Below, in pieces: positions 34,130-43,110 of a stretch of 64,000 nt of DNA. This DNA is from Cohnella laeviribosi DSM 21336. Its GTDB lineage: Bacteria; Bacillota; Bacilli; Paenibacillales; Paenibacillaceae. Where the stretch lies: contig NZ_KB899810.1 in NCBI RefSeq assembly GCF_000378425.1, positions 124,001-188,000 of the forward strand, written 5' to 3'. Both the position numbers and the translations under genes were made by a program. Position 1 is the stretch's first letter. Every line of letters begins with the position of its first letter. Under the pieces are notes generated by a model that made no database searches, had not been told where the DNA came from, and worked only from the letters and a program-made list of their open reading frames with translations.

Positions 34130-34999
34130 ATGAATTATCACCAGGAGAAGATCCAATACGAGAATCCCCTGCTTTCCATCAAAGTATGGCAGGCCCGGCG
34201 GAACTCGGAGTTTACGATCAACTGGCACTACCATCCGGAATGCGAAATCTTGATGATCCAGCGCGGCCGGCTTGACGTCGAAGTGGAAAACGAACTGTTC
34301 ACCCTTCACAGCGGCGACGTCGTCGTGATGGGCAGCTCCCAGCTTCATCGCGACCGAAGCTATCCGGGCTTGCTGGAATATATCGTGCTGCAGTTCGACC
34401 TGCGTACGTTTTTCGACAAGAGCACGATTTCCTACCTTCAGTACTTCAACGAAACGAAAGTGCCGCTCAGCGCGATGAACTATATTTTCCGGGAAAATCC
34501 CAAAGCGCGCAAAGAGCTCGCCGAGTGCGTCCTGCAGATCAACGAGGAGGCGCAGCGCAAAGAAAACGGCTACGAACTGGCGGTCAACCTGCTGATCAAA
34601 AAGATTTTGCTGATCCTCATCCGCAACGACACGAAAGGATTGCTCGCGGACCAGGACCGCGTCGAGCGCATCCGGCTAAAGCCCGTGCTCGACTACGTCG
34701 ACCGCAACATCGGCGAACGGATCACCGTCGAAGACGCGTGCCGGCTCGTCAATATGAGCTACTATTATTTCGTCAAATTTTTCAAACGGACGATGGGCCT
34801 GTCCTTTACCGAATACGTCAATTTCCGCAAAATCAAGCACGCCGAGCAGCTTTTGCTCACCCGCGACCTGAGCGTCAGCGAAGTGGGCGATCTGACCGGG
34901 ATGCCGAATATGGCGCATTTTTACAAAATGTTCCGCCGCTTCAACCAATGTTCCCCCAAAGAGTTTCAGCGGAAAATGCTTGACTGGGGCCGGGCGTGA
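34130..34999 (+). CDS. AraC-family regulator with N-terminal cupin
   Basis: The protein has 289 aa from the ATG at 34130, chosen because GGGGG lies about 10 nt upstream; the frame opens earlier at 33854 inside the divergent gene's promoter. The N-terminal cupin-like sensor (~15-100: FTINWHYHPECEILMIQRG) would bind a sugar. The C-terminal ~100 residues hold two helix-turn-helix units (ITVEDACRLVNMSYYYFVKFFK and LSVSEVGDLTGMPNMAHFYKMF) with the family end pattern. It is divergent from the oxidoreductase genes and is their likely activator. Confidence 0.92.
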   Translation: MNYHQEKIQYENPLLSIKVWQARRNSEFTINWHYHPECEILMIQRGRLDVEVENELFTLHSGDVVVMGSSQLHRDRSYPGLLEYIVLQFDLRTFFDKSTISYLQYFNETKVPLSAMNYIFRENPKARKELAECVLQINEEAQRKENGYELAVNLLIKKILLILIRNDTKGLLADQDRVERIRLKPVLDYVDRNIGERITVEDACRLVNMSYYYFVKFFKRTMGLSFTEYVNFRKIKHAEQLLLTRDLSVSEVGDLTGMPNMAHFYKMFRRFNQCSPKEFQRKMLDWGRA

Positions 35000-35105
35000 T
35001 TTGGGAAATTTTTCATGAAGTGCAGAATCGGCATGATATGGTATATTATCTTAGGCGCGCTCGGGATGCCGGGAACGCCTAATCTGATTTTAATGAGAGG
35101 ATAAC

Positions 35106-36578
35106 ATGAAGAGAATCAACCTGCTTGCGGCTGCGCTATGCCTGCTTCTGACGGTTGGCCTGCTTGTCGGTTCGCTTCTGCCCGGACAGGCTTCAGCCGC
35201 GGACGGCGCCGCGCCGGAAAAAACCATCGTCATGGGCACCTCGCCCGATTACCCGCCCTACGAGAACGTGGACGCTGCGGGAAGCGGCGATTATGTCGGA
35301 CTCGACATCGATATCGCCCGGCATATTGCGGACAGGCTTGGATACAAGCTGGAAATTTCCGCGCTCGATTTCAACGGTCTAATTGCCGCTCTTCAGTCCC
35401 ACCGGGTGGATTTCGTCATGTCCGCCATGTCGGCAACGGAGGAGCGCAGAAAAAGCGTCGATTTTTCCGACTACTATTATTTTGCCCGCAATACGATCGT
35501 ATCCAAAAAAGAGAACGGATTCGCTTCCCTGGATGAGCTGAAGGGCAAGCGCATCGGCGTCCAGCTCGGATCGACCCAAGAGGCGGTCGCCTCCGGCATG
35601 AAGGACGTGGAGATCAAGAAGCTGAACAAAATCTCCGACCTCATCCAGGAAATCAAGACCAACCGCATCGACGCGGCCATTATCGAGGACGCCGTCGCGA
35701 TGGGGTATACCGACGCCAATCCGGATCTGAATTTCACCATGCTCGAAGCGGACAGCTCAAGCGACGGATACGCCATCGCTTTTCCGAAGGGGTCCCCGCT
35801 GACCGCGCAGTTTAATGAAGCGCTGAAAGAAATGAAAGCGGACGGAACGCTGCAAAAGCTTGTCGACAAGTGGTTCCCGGAAGACCGCGAAGCGAAAAGC
35901 AAGGAAGGCGGCGGCGGGTTCCGGCTGAATTTCGCCAAAATGGAGAAGTACATCGGCTACCTGCTGCGCGGCGTATACGTCACGCTGCTGTTCACCCTCG
36001 TCTCCGCGCTGTTCGGCTTTATCTGGGGCGGCATCCTGTCCCTGTTCAAGCTTTCGCGCTTTGTCGTGCTTCGCGGGTTTGCGACGGTCTATACGTCGAT
36101 TTTCCGGGGGACGCCGCTTTTGCTGCAATTGATGATGATCTATTACGCAGTTCCCCAGCTGTTCGGTTACAATATTCCCGCGCTGCTGGCGGCCGGCCTC
36201 GCCTTCGGGCTGAACTCCGCGGCGTATCTGTCGGAAACGATCCGCGGCGGCATTCTCGCGGTGGATAAAGGACAGCGCGAAGCGTCCCTGGCGCTCGGCA
36301 TTCCCTACAAGACGATGATGATCAGCATCATTTTGCCGCAGGCCGTCAAAAACATCCTGCCGGCGCTCGTCAACGAATGCGTCGCCCTGGTCAAAGAATC
36401 GTCCCTCGTTTCCGTCATCGGAGTCGCGGACCTGATGCGAAGGGCGAGCGTCGTTCAGGCCGATTCCTTCCTGGCGTTCGAGCCGCTGCTGATCGCCGGC
36501 GCCATCTATTACGTGCTGGTGCTGGTGCTGACATCCCTTGCGCGATTGCTGGAAAGGAGGCTGCGCAGAAGTGACTGA
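35106..36578 (+). CDS. Amino-acid ABC transporter: binding protein fused to permease
   Basis: The protein has 490 aa. A signal/anchor helix (1-33, with an SAAD cleavage-like site) leads into a family 3 polar amino-acid binding domain (~40-260: MGTSPDYPPYEN, GLDIDIARHIADRLG, FDF-type motif SAMSATEERRKSVDFSDYYY). A HisM/GlnP-type permease follows from ~280, with about five membrane helices and the EAA-like loop REASLALGIPYKTMMISIILP. Such fusions (GlnP type) occur in Gram-positive bacteria. The substrate is probably a polar amino acid. GAGAGGA precedes the ATG. The stop overlaps the ATPase start by 8 nt. Confidence 0.93.
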   Translation: MKRINLLAAALCLLLTVGLLVGSLLPGQASAADGAAPEKTIVMGTSPDYPPYENVDAAGSGDYVGLDIDIARHIADRLGYKLEISALDFNGLIAALQSHRVDFVMSAMSATEERRKSVDFSDYYYFARNTIVSKKENGFASLDELKGKRIGVQLGSTQEAVASGMKDVEIKKLNKISDLIQEIKTNRIDAAIIEDAVAMGYTDANPDLNFTMLEADSSSDGYAIAFPKGSPLTAQFNEALKEMKADGTLQKLVDKWFPEDREAKSKEGGGGFRLNFAKMEKYIGYLLRGVYVTLLFTLVSALFGFIWGGILSLFKLSRFVVLRGFATVYTSIFRGTPLLLQLMMIYYAVPQLFGYNIPALLAAGLAFGLNSAAYLSETIRGGILAVDKGQREASLALGIPYKTMMISIILPQAVKNILPALVNECVALVKESSLVSVIGVADLMRRASVVQADSFLAFEPLLIAGAIYYVLVLVLTSLARLLERRLRRSD

Positions 36579-37317
36579 CAAAAAAAACGAGCCTGCGATT
36601 ATCGTAGAAAATCTGACGAAATCATACGGAAAGCTGGAAGTGCTGAAGGGGATTTCCACGACGGTGGTAAAGGGCGAAGTTGTGGCTCTGATCGGCCCCT
36701 CCGGGTCCGGAAAATCCACCTTTCTTCGCTGCCTGAACATGCTGGAAGTGCCGACAAGCGGAAAAATCGTCATCGACGGCACCGATTTGACCGACCGCCG
36801 CACGGATATTACGCGCGTCAGACAGCGGATCGGGATGGTGTTCCAGCATTTTCACCTGTTCCCGCATATGACCGTGATCGACAACCTGACGTTCGCGCCC
36901 GTGAAAGTCAAAGGCATGTCGAAGGAGGAAGCCCGGGCGAAAGGTATGCTGCTTCTCGAACGCGTCGGCCTGAAGGACAAAGCGGACGTGTACCCGGCCA
37001 GGCTGTCCGGGGGCCAGAAGCAGCGCGTCGCGATCGCCCGCAGTCTGGCGATGGACCCCGACATCATGCTGTTCGACGAACCGACTTCGGCGCTGGACCC
37101 GGAGATGGTCAAGGAGGTGCTCGCGGTCATCCGCGACCTGGCTTCCACCGGCATGACGATGCTGATCGTCACGCACGAGATGAAGTTCGCCCGCGAGGCG
37201 GCCAGCACGATCTATTTCCTCGACGGGGGCCGGCTGCTCGAACGAAGCGAACCGGCGAGCTTTTTCGCCAAGCCGCAGACCGAACGCGCGGCCAAGTTTC
37301 TGGAACAGGTGCTGTAA
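36571..37317 (+). CDS. Amino-acid ABC transporter ATPase (GlnQ type)
   Basis: The protein has 248 aa from the GTG at 36571 (AAAGGAGG 11 nt upstream), overlapping the fused permease gene. Walker A GPSGSGKST, Q-loop GMVFQHFHLFPHMTV, signature RLSGGQKQRVAIARSLA, Walker B IMLFDEPTSALDPE and the H-loop VTHEMKFAREA are complete; the sequence is typical of polar amino-acid importers. It forms a two-gene importer with the fusion protein. Confidence 0.94.
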   Translation: MTDKKNEPAIIVENLTKSYGKLEVLKGISTTVVKGEVVALIGPSGSGKSTFLRCLNMLEVPTSGKIVIDGTDLTDRRTDITRVRQRIGMVFQHFHLFPHMTVIDNLTFAPVKVKGMSKEEARAKGMLLLERVGLKDKADVYPARLSGGQKQRVAIARSLAMDPDIMLFDEPTSALDPEMVKEVLAVIRDLASTGMTMLIVTHEMKFAREAASTIYFLDGGRLLERSEPASFFAKPQTERAAKFLEQVL

Positions 37318-37337
37318 CCCTTCATACCGAAAAAAAG

Positions 37338-37366
37338 AGAGCCGCCCATTCCAAATGGGCGGCTCT
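37338..37366. terminator. Bidirectional terminator between the importer and phoP
   Basis: A 13-bp perfect stem (37338-37350 with 37354-37366) around CCA. The minus strand continues with CTCTTTTTTTCGG, serving phoP; the plus strand has only CTTGCT, a weak tail for the ATPase gene. Confidence 0.85.
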
Positions 37367-37450
37367 TGCTATTCGTAAAATTCCCTATCCGCTCCGCGGG
37401 CTTCCCGCATGCTTCGCGCGTGCGGCGCTGCCTCCCGCGCACCCGCGGCG

Positions 37451-38179
37451 TCACTTGCCGGCAGCGCCTGCCTTGCGGTTGACGGTCAGCTTGTAGCCGA
37501 CGCCGCGAATCGACTCGATCTGGACGGATTGCTGGTTCATCTCCAGCTTCTTGCGCAGCGAACTGACGTGAACGTCCACCGTCCGCTGTCCGCCGATATA
37601 GTCGAAGCCCCACACCACGTTCATCAGATCGTCGCGGGTGATGACGATGCCCGGCCGTTCGGCCAAATAGAGCAGCACCTCGAACTCCTTCGGCCGCAGC
37701 GAAATCCATTCCCCGTTCAAGGACACTTCGTATTTGTCGGGATAAATTTTCAAATCGCCGTGCACGATGACGCGCTCGTCGCTCGCCGGTTCGGCGGCCT
37801 GGGCATCCCCGCTGCCGGTGCGCCGCAGAACGGCCGAGGTTCTGGCCAACAGCTCGGCCACGCCGAACGGCTTGGTAATGTAATCGTCGGCCCCGAGCTT
37901 CAGCCCCTGCACCACTTCTTCCTCCGCGTTGCGGGCGGTCAAAATGATCACCGGGGTCTTTATCCCGTTTTGCCGCAGCTTTTGCAGCACTTCGAACCCG
38001 TTCATGCCCGGGAGCATGAGATCGAGAAAAATGATCGCATAATTCCCGCGCATCGCCGCGTGCAGACCTTCCGAGCCGCTGGCGACCACTTCCGTCGAAT
38101 ACCCCTCCTGCGAGAGGTTATACGTCAACAAGCGTGCGATGGTTGGCTCGTCTTCTATGATTAGCACCTTGTCCGACAT
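37451..38179 (-). CDS. phoP: Phosphate-response regulator PhoP
   Basis: The protein has 242 aa. The receiver domain holds the acidic pair E9/D10, phosphoacceptor Asp53 in FLDLMLPG, Thr81 and the KPF lysine near 103. The OmpR-type winged helix covers ~140-235 (LRPKEFEVLLYLAERPG; GGQRTVDVHVSSLRKKL; SIRGVGYKL). GGAGG lies 6 nt before the ATG. The PhoP name rests on synteny (mdh-pho-polA backbone), the adjacent pst operon and its own PhoP box. Here phoP lies downstream of phoR, the reverse of B. subtilis. Confidence 0.92.
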   Translation of the reverse strand: MSDKVLIIEDEPTIARLLTYNLSQEGYSTEVVASGSEGLHAAMRGNYAIIFLDLMLPGMNGFEVLQKLRQNGIKTPVIILTARNAEEEVVQGLKLGADDYITKPFGVAELLARTSAVLRRTGSGDAQAAEPASDERVIVHGDLKIYPDKYEVSLNGEWISLRPKEFEVLLYLAERPGIVITRDDLMNVVWGFDYIGGQRTVDVHVSSLRKKLEMNQQSVQIESIRGVGYKLTVNRKAGAAGK

Positions 38180-38229
38180 GGGTTTCCTCCGGTTCGGCTG
38201 TCATTCCGCCGTATTATGCGCCTGCCGTC

Positions 38230-38283
38230 AATTTATCATGCCAATGTAAAAACAACTTTAACCTTTTGTTAACGCAGCGTAAA
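38230..38283 (-). promoter_or_regulatory. PhoP box and promoter of phoP
   Basis: Minus strand: TTTACG (38283-38278), TTAACA (38272-38267), TTAAAG (38261-38256) and TTTACA (38250-38245) at 11-bp steps, then 9 bp and the -10 TAAATT (38235-38230). It lies in the 119-bp gap between phoR and phoP, so phoP can be autoactivated separately from phoR. Confidence 0.85.
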
Positions 38284-38298
38284 ATCCGACCGCATCCG

Positions 38299-40098
38299 TC
38301 AAGGCTGCAGCAGCGGAAGCTCGATTATAAAATGGGAACCGACGCCGACGGTGCTTTCGACCCGGATCGACCCGCGATGCATTTCGACGAGATGCTTGAC
38401 GATTGAAAGCCCAAGCCCCGTGCCGCCGGAGCTGCGCGAGCGGGCTTTGTCCACCCGGTAAAACCGTTCGAATATGCGGGGCAGGTCCTTCTTCGGAATG
38501 CCGATGCCCGTATCCGATACCGTAATTCGCACCTTGCCGTCGGCGTGCTCCGGATCGTCGCTGTCCACGTATTCGGCGCGCACCTTCACCAAGCCGCCTT
38601 CGGGCGTGTAGTTGATGCCGTTCTGCAGCAAGTTCAGCAAAATTTGCCCGAGCCGGTCCTCGTCCGCCTCCAGGAACAATCCCGGGTCCGCTTGCCACTC
38701 GAGCGTAATGTTTTTCTTCGCCGCTTCCGCCTTCATGAACTCCATCGTCCGCTCCAGGAAAGCATTCAGATCGACCGGCGAAAACTGCTGCACGAAGCGG
38801 CGCGATTCGATTTTGGACAGCTCCAGAATATCGCCGATCAGCCGGTTGAGCCGCTCGCTCTCGTCGTGAATGATCTTCAAAAACGACTGGGCCGTTTCCG
38901 GATCGTTGACCGCACCGGCCATCAGCGTCTCGGCAAAACCCTTGACCGCGGCGACCGGCGTCTTGAGCTCGTGCGAGACGTTGGCGACGAATTCGCTCCG
39001 CATCCGCTCCAGCCGGCGGATCGCCGTCACGTCCTGCAGCACGATCAGCAGTCCCGGCTCTTCCTCCTCGCTTGTCCGCATCGGCACCAGATTCAGCTCG
39101 AGCAACCGTTCCTCGGGGAAGTATACGGTCAGCTCCTCGTGCAGCGGCTCGCGGCTGTCCAGCGCTTCGCGAACGAGCTTCTGCAGCTCGTAATGCTGCT
39201 TGAAATCGGCAAAGGGACGGCCGACCCGCTCCTTCGCCGAGCTGCCGAGCAGCCGTTCCGCGCTGCTGTTGTACAGCGTGATTCGCCCCTCGCGGTCGAT
39301 CATGACGACGCCGCTCGGCATGTTGTCGAGCACCGACTGCAGCCTCATGCCGTTGCGCCGGATTTCGTCCATTTGCTCCTGCAGGCTCGCCGCCATTGCG
39401 TTCAGCGCCCGCGCCAGCTCGCTCACCTCGTCCCGGCCGGAAGCCGGAACGCGGATCGCATAGTCCATGTCCGCCATCCGCTTGGCGGCGGCGGTCATCC
39501 GCTCCAGCGGGCGCGTGACGCCGAGCGCCACGCGATAGCTGACGGCCGCGGCCAGAACGAACAGCAGGAGCAGGCCGAAGACGAGCGCAAGCCACATCCG
39601 GCTGAGGCTGTTCTCGACGTCGGTCATGCTGACGGCAAGCCGGATGACGCCGGGCGTCTGGCCGTTCTGGCGGACGGCCATGGCCACGTAGAGCATGTTC
39701 TCGTCCAGCGTGCTGCTGTGCCGCTCGCTGGTGCCGATGCCGCTCTTCAGCGCTTCGCGGACCTCCTCCCGGTCCAGATGGTTGCCCATCGTCTCCGGCG
39801 CGTGGTCGGAATCGCCGAGCACGACGCCGTCGGCGCGGATATACGTCACCCGCATGTCCGCCAGCTTCTTGAATTTGACGGCCTGGCTTTGCAAGTAAGC
39901 GGTCTGCTCCGCTTCGGACTTGCCGACGGGCCATGGAGCCGCGGCGATCAGCACGCGCATCTCCTTCTCCATATGCTCCTTAAGCGCCTGCGTATGGTTG
40001 TCCCTGTAGGATTTGCCCATCAGCAAGCCCGCGGCCAGAACGGACAAGCCGATCAGCAGAATAAACAGCGCGGTAAGCTTAAACCGGAACTTGTTCAT
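38299..40098 (-). CDS. phoR: Phosphate-sensing histidine kinase PhoR
   Basis: The protein has 599 aa (B. subtilis PhoR 579). Membrane helices at ~8-27 and ~167-190 enclose an extracellular sensor of ~135 residues. HAMP (~190-245), PAS (~250-345) and the dimerisation helix with phosphorylated His376 in FVANVSHELKTP follow; the ATPase domain has N, G1 (DTGIGIPKKDLPRIFERFYRV) and G2 (GGTGLGLSIVK) boxes. It lies 62 bp after the fumarase gene, with an 8-bp hairpin at 40122-40140 but no T-run, so read-through is possible. I see no PhoP box directly before it. Confidence 0.93.
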   Translation of the reverse strand: MNKFRFKLTALFILLIGLSVLAAGLLMGKSYRDNHTQALKEHMEKEMRVLIAAAPWPVGKSEAEQTAYLQSQAVKFKKLADMRVTYIRADGVVLGDSDHAPETMGNHLDREEVREALKSGIGTSERHSSTLDENMLYVAMAVRQNGQTPGVIRLAVSMTDVENSLSRMWLALVFGLLLLFVLAAAVSYRVALGVTRPLERMTAAAKRMADMDYAIRVPASGRDEVSELARALNAMAASLQEQMDEIRRNGMRLQSVLDNMPSGVVMIDREGRITLYNSSAERLLGSSAKERVGRPFADFKQHYELQKLVREALDSREPLHEELTVYFPEERLLELNLVPMRTSEEEEPGLLIVLQDVTAIRRLERMRSEFVANVSHELKTPVAAVKGFAETLMAGAVNDPETAQSFLKIIHDESERLNRLIGDILELSKIESRRFVQQFSPVDLNAFLERTMEFMKAEAAKKNITLEWQADPGLFLEADEDRLGQILLNLLQNGINYTPEGGLVKVRAEYVDSDDPEHADGKVRITVSDTGIGIPKKDLPRIFERFYRVDKARSRSSGGTGLGLSIVKHLVEMHRGSIRVESTVGVGSHFIIELPLLQP

Positions 40099-40160
40099 AA
40101 AATCTCCTCTGCGGACTTTGGCGCGGATGGCTCATCCGCGTCCGGCAATCCGGGCAAAGC

Positions 40161-41705
40161 TTACGCGAATACGGGATCTTTGAACTGCGCGAGCTTCTGC
40201 TTCGAATCCTGCTCCACATCGGCATGCAGGCTGTTGCCGTGGGCGTCCATCGTCACGATTGCGGCGAAGCCTTCGACCTGCAAGTGCCACATCGCTTCCG
40301 GAATGCCGAACTCCATAAAGTCGACGCCGTTCACTTTTTTGATGCACTCCGCATAGTATTGGGCCGCTCCGCCGACCGCATTCAAATAGACCGCTCCGTG
40401 TTCCTTGAGCGCCGCCAGCGTCTTGGCGCCCATGCCGCCCTTACCGATTACGGCGCGGATGCCGAACTTTTTGATAATGTCGCCCTGATACGGCTCCTCG
40501 CGAATGCTCGTCGTCGGTCCCGCCGCCTTCACGTGCCAGCCTTCTTCGTCTTTCAGCATGACCGGACCGCAGTGGTAGATGACGCCGCCGTTCAGATCGA
40601 TCGGCGCGTCGTGGTCCATCAAGTATTTGTGCAAAGCGTCGCGGCCGGTATGGATTTCCCCGTTCAGGATCACGACGTCGCCCACTTTCAGCGACCTCAC
40701 CTGTTCCTCCGTCAGCGGCGCAGTCAGGACGACTTCGCGGCGCTTGGACGGCGAGTCGGACGCTGCGGCGGTTTCCTTGTCGGAGGAGACGTTCATCGGT
40801 ACGTTCGAGCCGCCCTCGTAGAGCCATTCTTTGATTTCGTGCGTCTTGCCGTCCAGCAGCACGCCCTGACGGCGGAAAGCCCAGCAGTTGTACGCCACCG
40901 AAACGAAAAAGCTCGCGGGCAGACGGTTCATGACGCCGATTTTGCAGCCGAGCAGCGTCACGTTGCCGCCGAAGCCCATCGTTCCGATGCCGAGCTTATT
41001 CGCGTTTTCCATAATATAGTCTTCCAGCTTGGCCAACTCCGGAATCGGGTTGACGTCGTCGACGCGGCGGAACAGCTGGTGCTTCGCCAGCTCGTAGCCC
41101 GTCGTCCGGTCGCCGCCGATGCCGACGCCGATAAAGCCGGCGCTGCAGCCTTGCCCCTGCGCCTGATAGACCGCGTGCAGGATGCACTTGCGGATGCCGT
41201 CGAGATCGCGGCCCGCCTTGCCGAGTCCTTCAAGCTCGCACGGCAGGCTGTACTGGATGTTTTTGTTTTCGCAGCCGCCGCCCTTCAGAATAAGCCGGAC
41301 GTCGATTTCGTCTTTTTCCCATTGTTCGAAGTGAATGACCGGCGTGCCGGGCCCGAGGTTGTCCCCGGTGTTGGCGCCCGTCAGCGAATCGACCGAGTTC
41401 GTCCGCAGCTTGCCGTCCTTCGTCGCGCGGGCCACCGCGTTCCGGATTTCGCGTTTCATCACGATTTGGTTGGCGCCGACCGGGGTATGCACGATAAAAG
41501 TCGGCATGCCCGTATCCTGGCAGATCGGCGAGACGTTGCATTCGGCCATTTCGATATTTTGCGCGATCGTGCGAAGCGACAAGCCCGCGCGCGTTGCGCT
41601 GTCTTCGGCTTCCCTCGCCTTGGCGATCGCCCTGCGCACATCCGCGGGCAAATTGGTGGACGTTTCGACGATCAGCTTATAAATGCTTTCTTCGAATTGT
41701 GACAT
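40161..41705 (-). CDS. Class I (iron-sulfur) fumarate hydratase
   Basis: The protein has 514 aa, with the alpha part (~1-290) and beta part (~320-500) in one chain as in FumA/FumB. The three cysteines for the oxygen-sensitive 4Fe-4S cluster are visible: NVSPICQDTG (Cys61), GGGCENKN (near 133) and GQGCSAGF (near 185). It interconverts fumarate and malate, feeding the malate dehydrogenase nearby. B. subtilis uses the unrelated class II enzyme. It lies upstream of phoR on the same strand. A plausible promoter (TTGCGA-17-TATATA on the minus strand) lies in the 217-bp gap above it. Confidence 0.93.
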   Translation of the reverse strand: MSQFEESIYKLIVETSTNLPADVRRAIAKAREAEDSATRAGLSLRTIAQNIEMAECNVSPICQDTGMPTFIVHTPVGANQIVMKREIRNAVARATKDGKLRTNSVDSLTGANTGDNLGPGTPVIHFEQWEKDEIDVRLILKGGGCENKNIQYSLPCELEGLGKAGRDLDGIRKCILHAVYQAQGQGCSAGFIGVGIGGDRTTGYELAKHQLFRRVDDVNPIPELAKLEDYIMENANKLGIGTMGFGGNVTLLGCKIGVMNRLPASFFVSVAYNCWAFRRQGVLLDGKTHEIKEWLYEGGSNVPMNVSSDKETAAASDSPSKRREVVLTAPLTEEQVRSLKVGDVVILNGEIHTGRDALHKYLMDHDAPIDLNGGVIYHCGPVMLKDEEGWHVKAAGPTTSIREEPYQGDIIKKFGIRAVIGKGGMGAKTLAALKEHGAVYLNAVGGAAQYYAECIKKVNGVDFMEFGIPEAMWHLQVEGFAAIVTMDAHGNSLHADVEQDSKQKLAQFKDPVFA

Positions 41706-41922
41706 AATAGTGAAAAATCTCCTCTCTGTTCGCTAGATCGCAGTACATATATAATAGCATATTCGCCGCATCGCAACGAATCCGAAAACGCCAAGCGGTT
41801 CCCCGTCCGGCGGAACGTTCCGGCCCGACTGCCCTTGAACGGCCTGATTTCTCAAGGAAAAACGCCTCCTCAGATGAACAAAAGGGCCTGCATGCCCCAA
41901 GGCAAGCAAACCCTATTGCGAA

Positions 41923-42174
41923 TCACATCTTTCGCTTTTTGAGGCAGTGGACAACCTCGATCCCGACTCCGGCCGCAAACCACCCCGAATAAACGATATA
42001 AGCGCCTTGAAAGGGATGCAAAAAGTCAATTTTCGTGACATTTAAGGTTCCGTAATGAAAGAAAGTGTACAGAACCGCCAAAAGGAGCGGCAGCAACCAC
42101 AGCAGCGGAATGGGTTTATTTCCGGTCTTTCGATTTTGTGATAATCTTGAAGGAATGAGTCCGAAACGCTTCAT
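41923..42174 (-). CDS. Small membrane protein of unknown function
   Basis: The protein has 83 aa. A basic N-terminus is followed by two hydrophobic segments (~24-43 and ~56-74) and a basic C-terminus KKRKM. GGAGGA lies about 12 nt before the ATG. I recognise no family. It is isolated between the fumarase promoter region and the IS relic. Confidence 0.5.
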   Translation of the reverse strand: MKRFGLIPSRLSQNRKTGNKPIPLLWLLPLLLAVLYTFFHYGTLNVTKIDFLHPFQGAYIVYSGWFAAGVGIEVVHCLKKRKM

Positions 42175-42273
42175 TTCCGATTAGATCCTCCGCTTCCAAA
42201 AAGGATTCTCGTTTTATTTTATCCGAATCTTAGGCGGTCCGGAAATCGGCAAAGGCGTTTTCTCCGCAGCCCC

Positions 42274-42660
42274 TTAAATAAGCTGGAGTCTTCCCAAAAA
42301 AATAAGTACACTGTTTTTTGAGGGGAGACGATTCGCGGCTTCGGGTCGTGAAAGAGGCTGCCGGGGATCAAGATCGCTGAGCTCTAGAGCCAATTGCTCC
42401 AGGGCTGTGGAATGGCCGCTGGTCGGCCAATTCCGTTTTGACGATCTAGCGCCTGATTCCGAAGGTCTCCAGCGCCTCCGAAATAAGAGGGTTATCAAAC
42501 TCGCTCCCGCGATCGGTATGAAACATTTCAATGCAATCCAACCGTATCGAAAGGCCGGCGATGGCCCTATATCCCCACCGAGTTGTTTTTCTCGCGCCGC
42601 TGCGACAACCGATGATCTCACGGTGAAAGAGATTGACAAATGAGGCGTGCAGGAACGCAA
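42274..42660 (-). pseudogene. IS3-family (IS150 group) transposase relic
   Basis: In one minus-strand frame (~42640-42446) the DDE transposase core appears: NLFHREIIG, then FHTDRGSEFDNPLISEALET with the second catalytic Asp. In another frame (~42430-42340) the C-terminal pattern LEQLALELSD appears. The catalytic Glu region and the rest are lost or frameshifted. An end-like sequence with TGTACTTATTTTTTTGGG (minus strand) lies near 42290-42310. The relic is not mobile. Confidence 0.8.
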
Positions 42661-42731
42661 ATGTACGGGATAGGAGCGGATGCACGGGAGGGTGCACAGG
42701 AGGGTGCCGGCGCAGGGAAGATGTCAGGTAA

Positions 42732-42950
42732 CGGACAGACAATCCGTTATGAAGGCCATTTGGCAGGAAAAACGAACGGTTGCGGACAGGAGATCCGTTA
42801 ATCCCCCGGAAAACCGTAAAAAGGTGCAAGCTTTGCGTGAATAGCGGAACCTGTGTCCGGAGTTTCTCGATTCCAGCGGTCTTTGGGCCGTATAACGGAA
42901 CGGTGATCCTATGTTCCCGGACAAACGGGTTTGCGGACGGGTTTATCCGC
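42732..42950. repeat. Second copy of the four-unit repeat array
   Basis: Units at 42732-42750 and 42783-42802 (CGGACAGAC-type), then reversed units at 42840-42860 (AATAGCGGAACCTGTGTCCG) and from 42892 (ATAACGGAACGG-type), plus a further partial unit at 42933-42950. Spacings (51, 57, 52 bp start to start) nearly equal those of the array at 808-985 (52, 56, 50), while spacer sequences differ. It sits next to the IS3 relic. No gene lies in 42661-43104. Confidence 0.7.
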
Positions 42951-43110
42951 ACCCAGGGAAGCCAGCTTGCCGACCACGTCCCTATAACCTCGTCCGATAT
43001 CGGCGAAAAAGCAAGGAATTCTAAGAAATCTCCATTTTTGACGGTGCAGACTCCAGATTTAAGGGGCTGAACCGTTTTGGGGAAGCGGCAAAAAAGAAAG
43101 GAAGATGCAA

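Noticed and set aside
34990..35105. A riboswitch or T-box before the amino-acid importer
   Set aside because: The leader is short and lacks the T-box motif or any conserved riboswitch core that I can recognise.
38258..40356. Long alternative open frames over phoR on both strands (558 and 603 codons)
   Set aside because: High-GC shadow frames; only the 599-aa phoR frame has kinase motifs.
42446..42952. A 168-codon frame as a complete gene
   Set aside because: Only its C-terminal part matches an IS3 transposase; the N-terminal part is the repeat array read in frame, so it is a relic rather than a gene.
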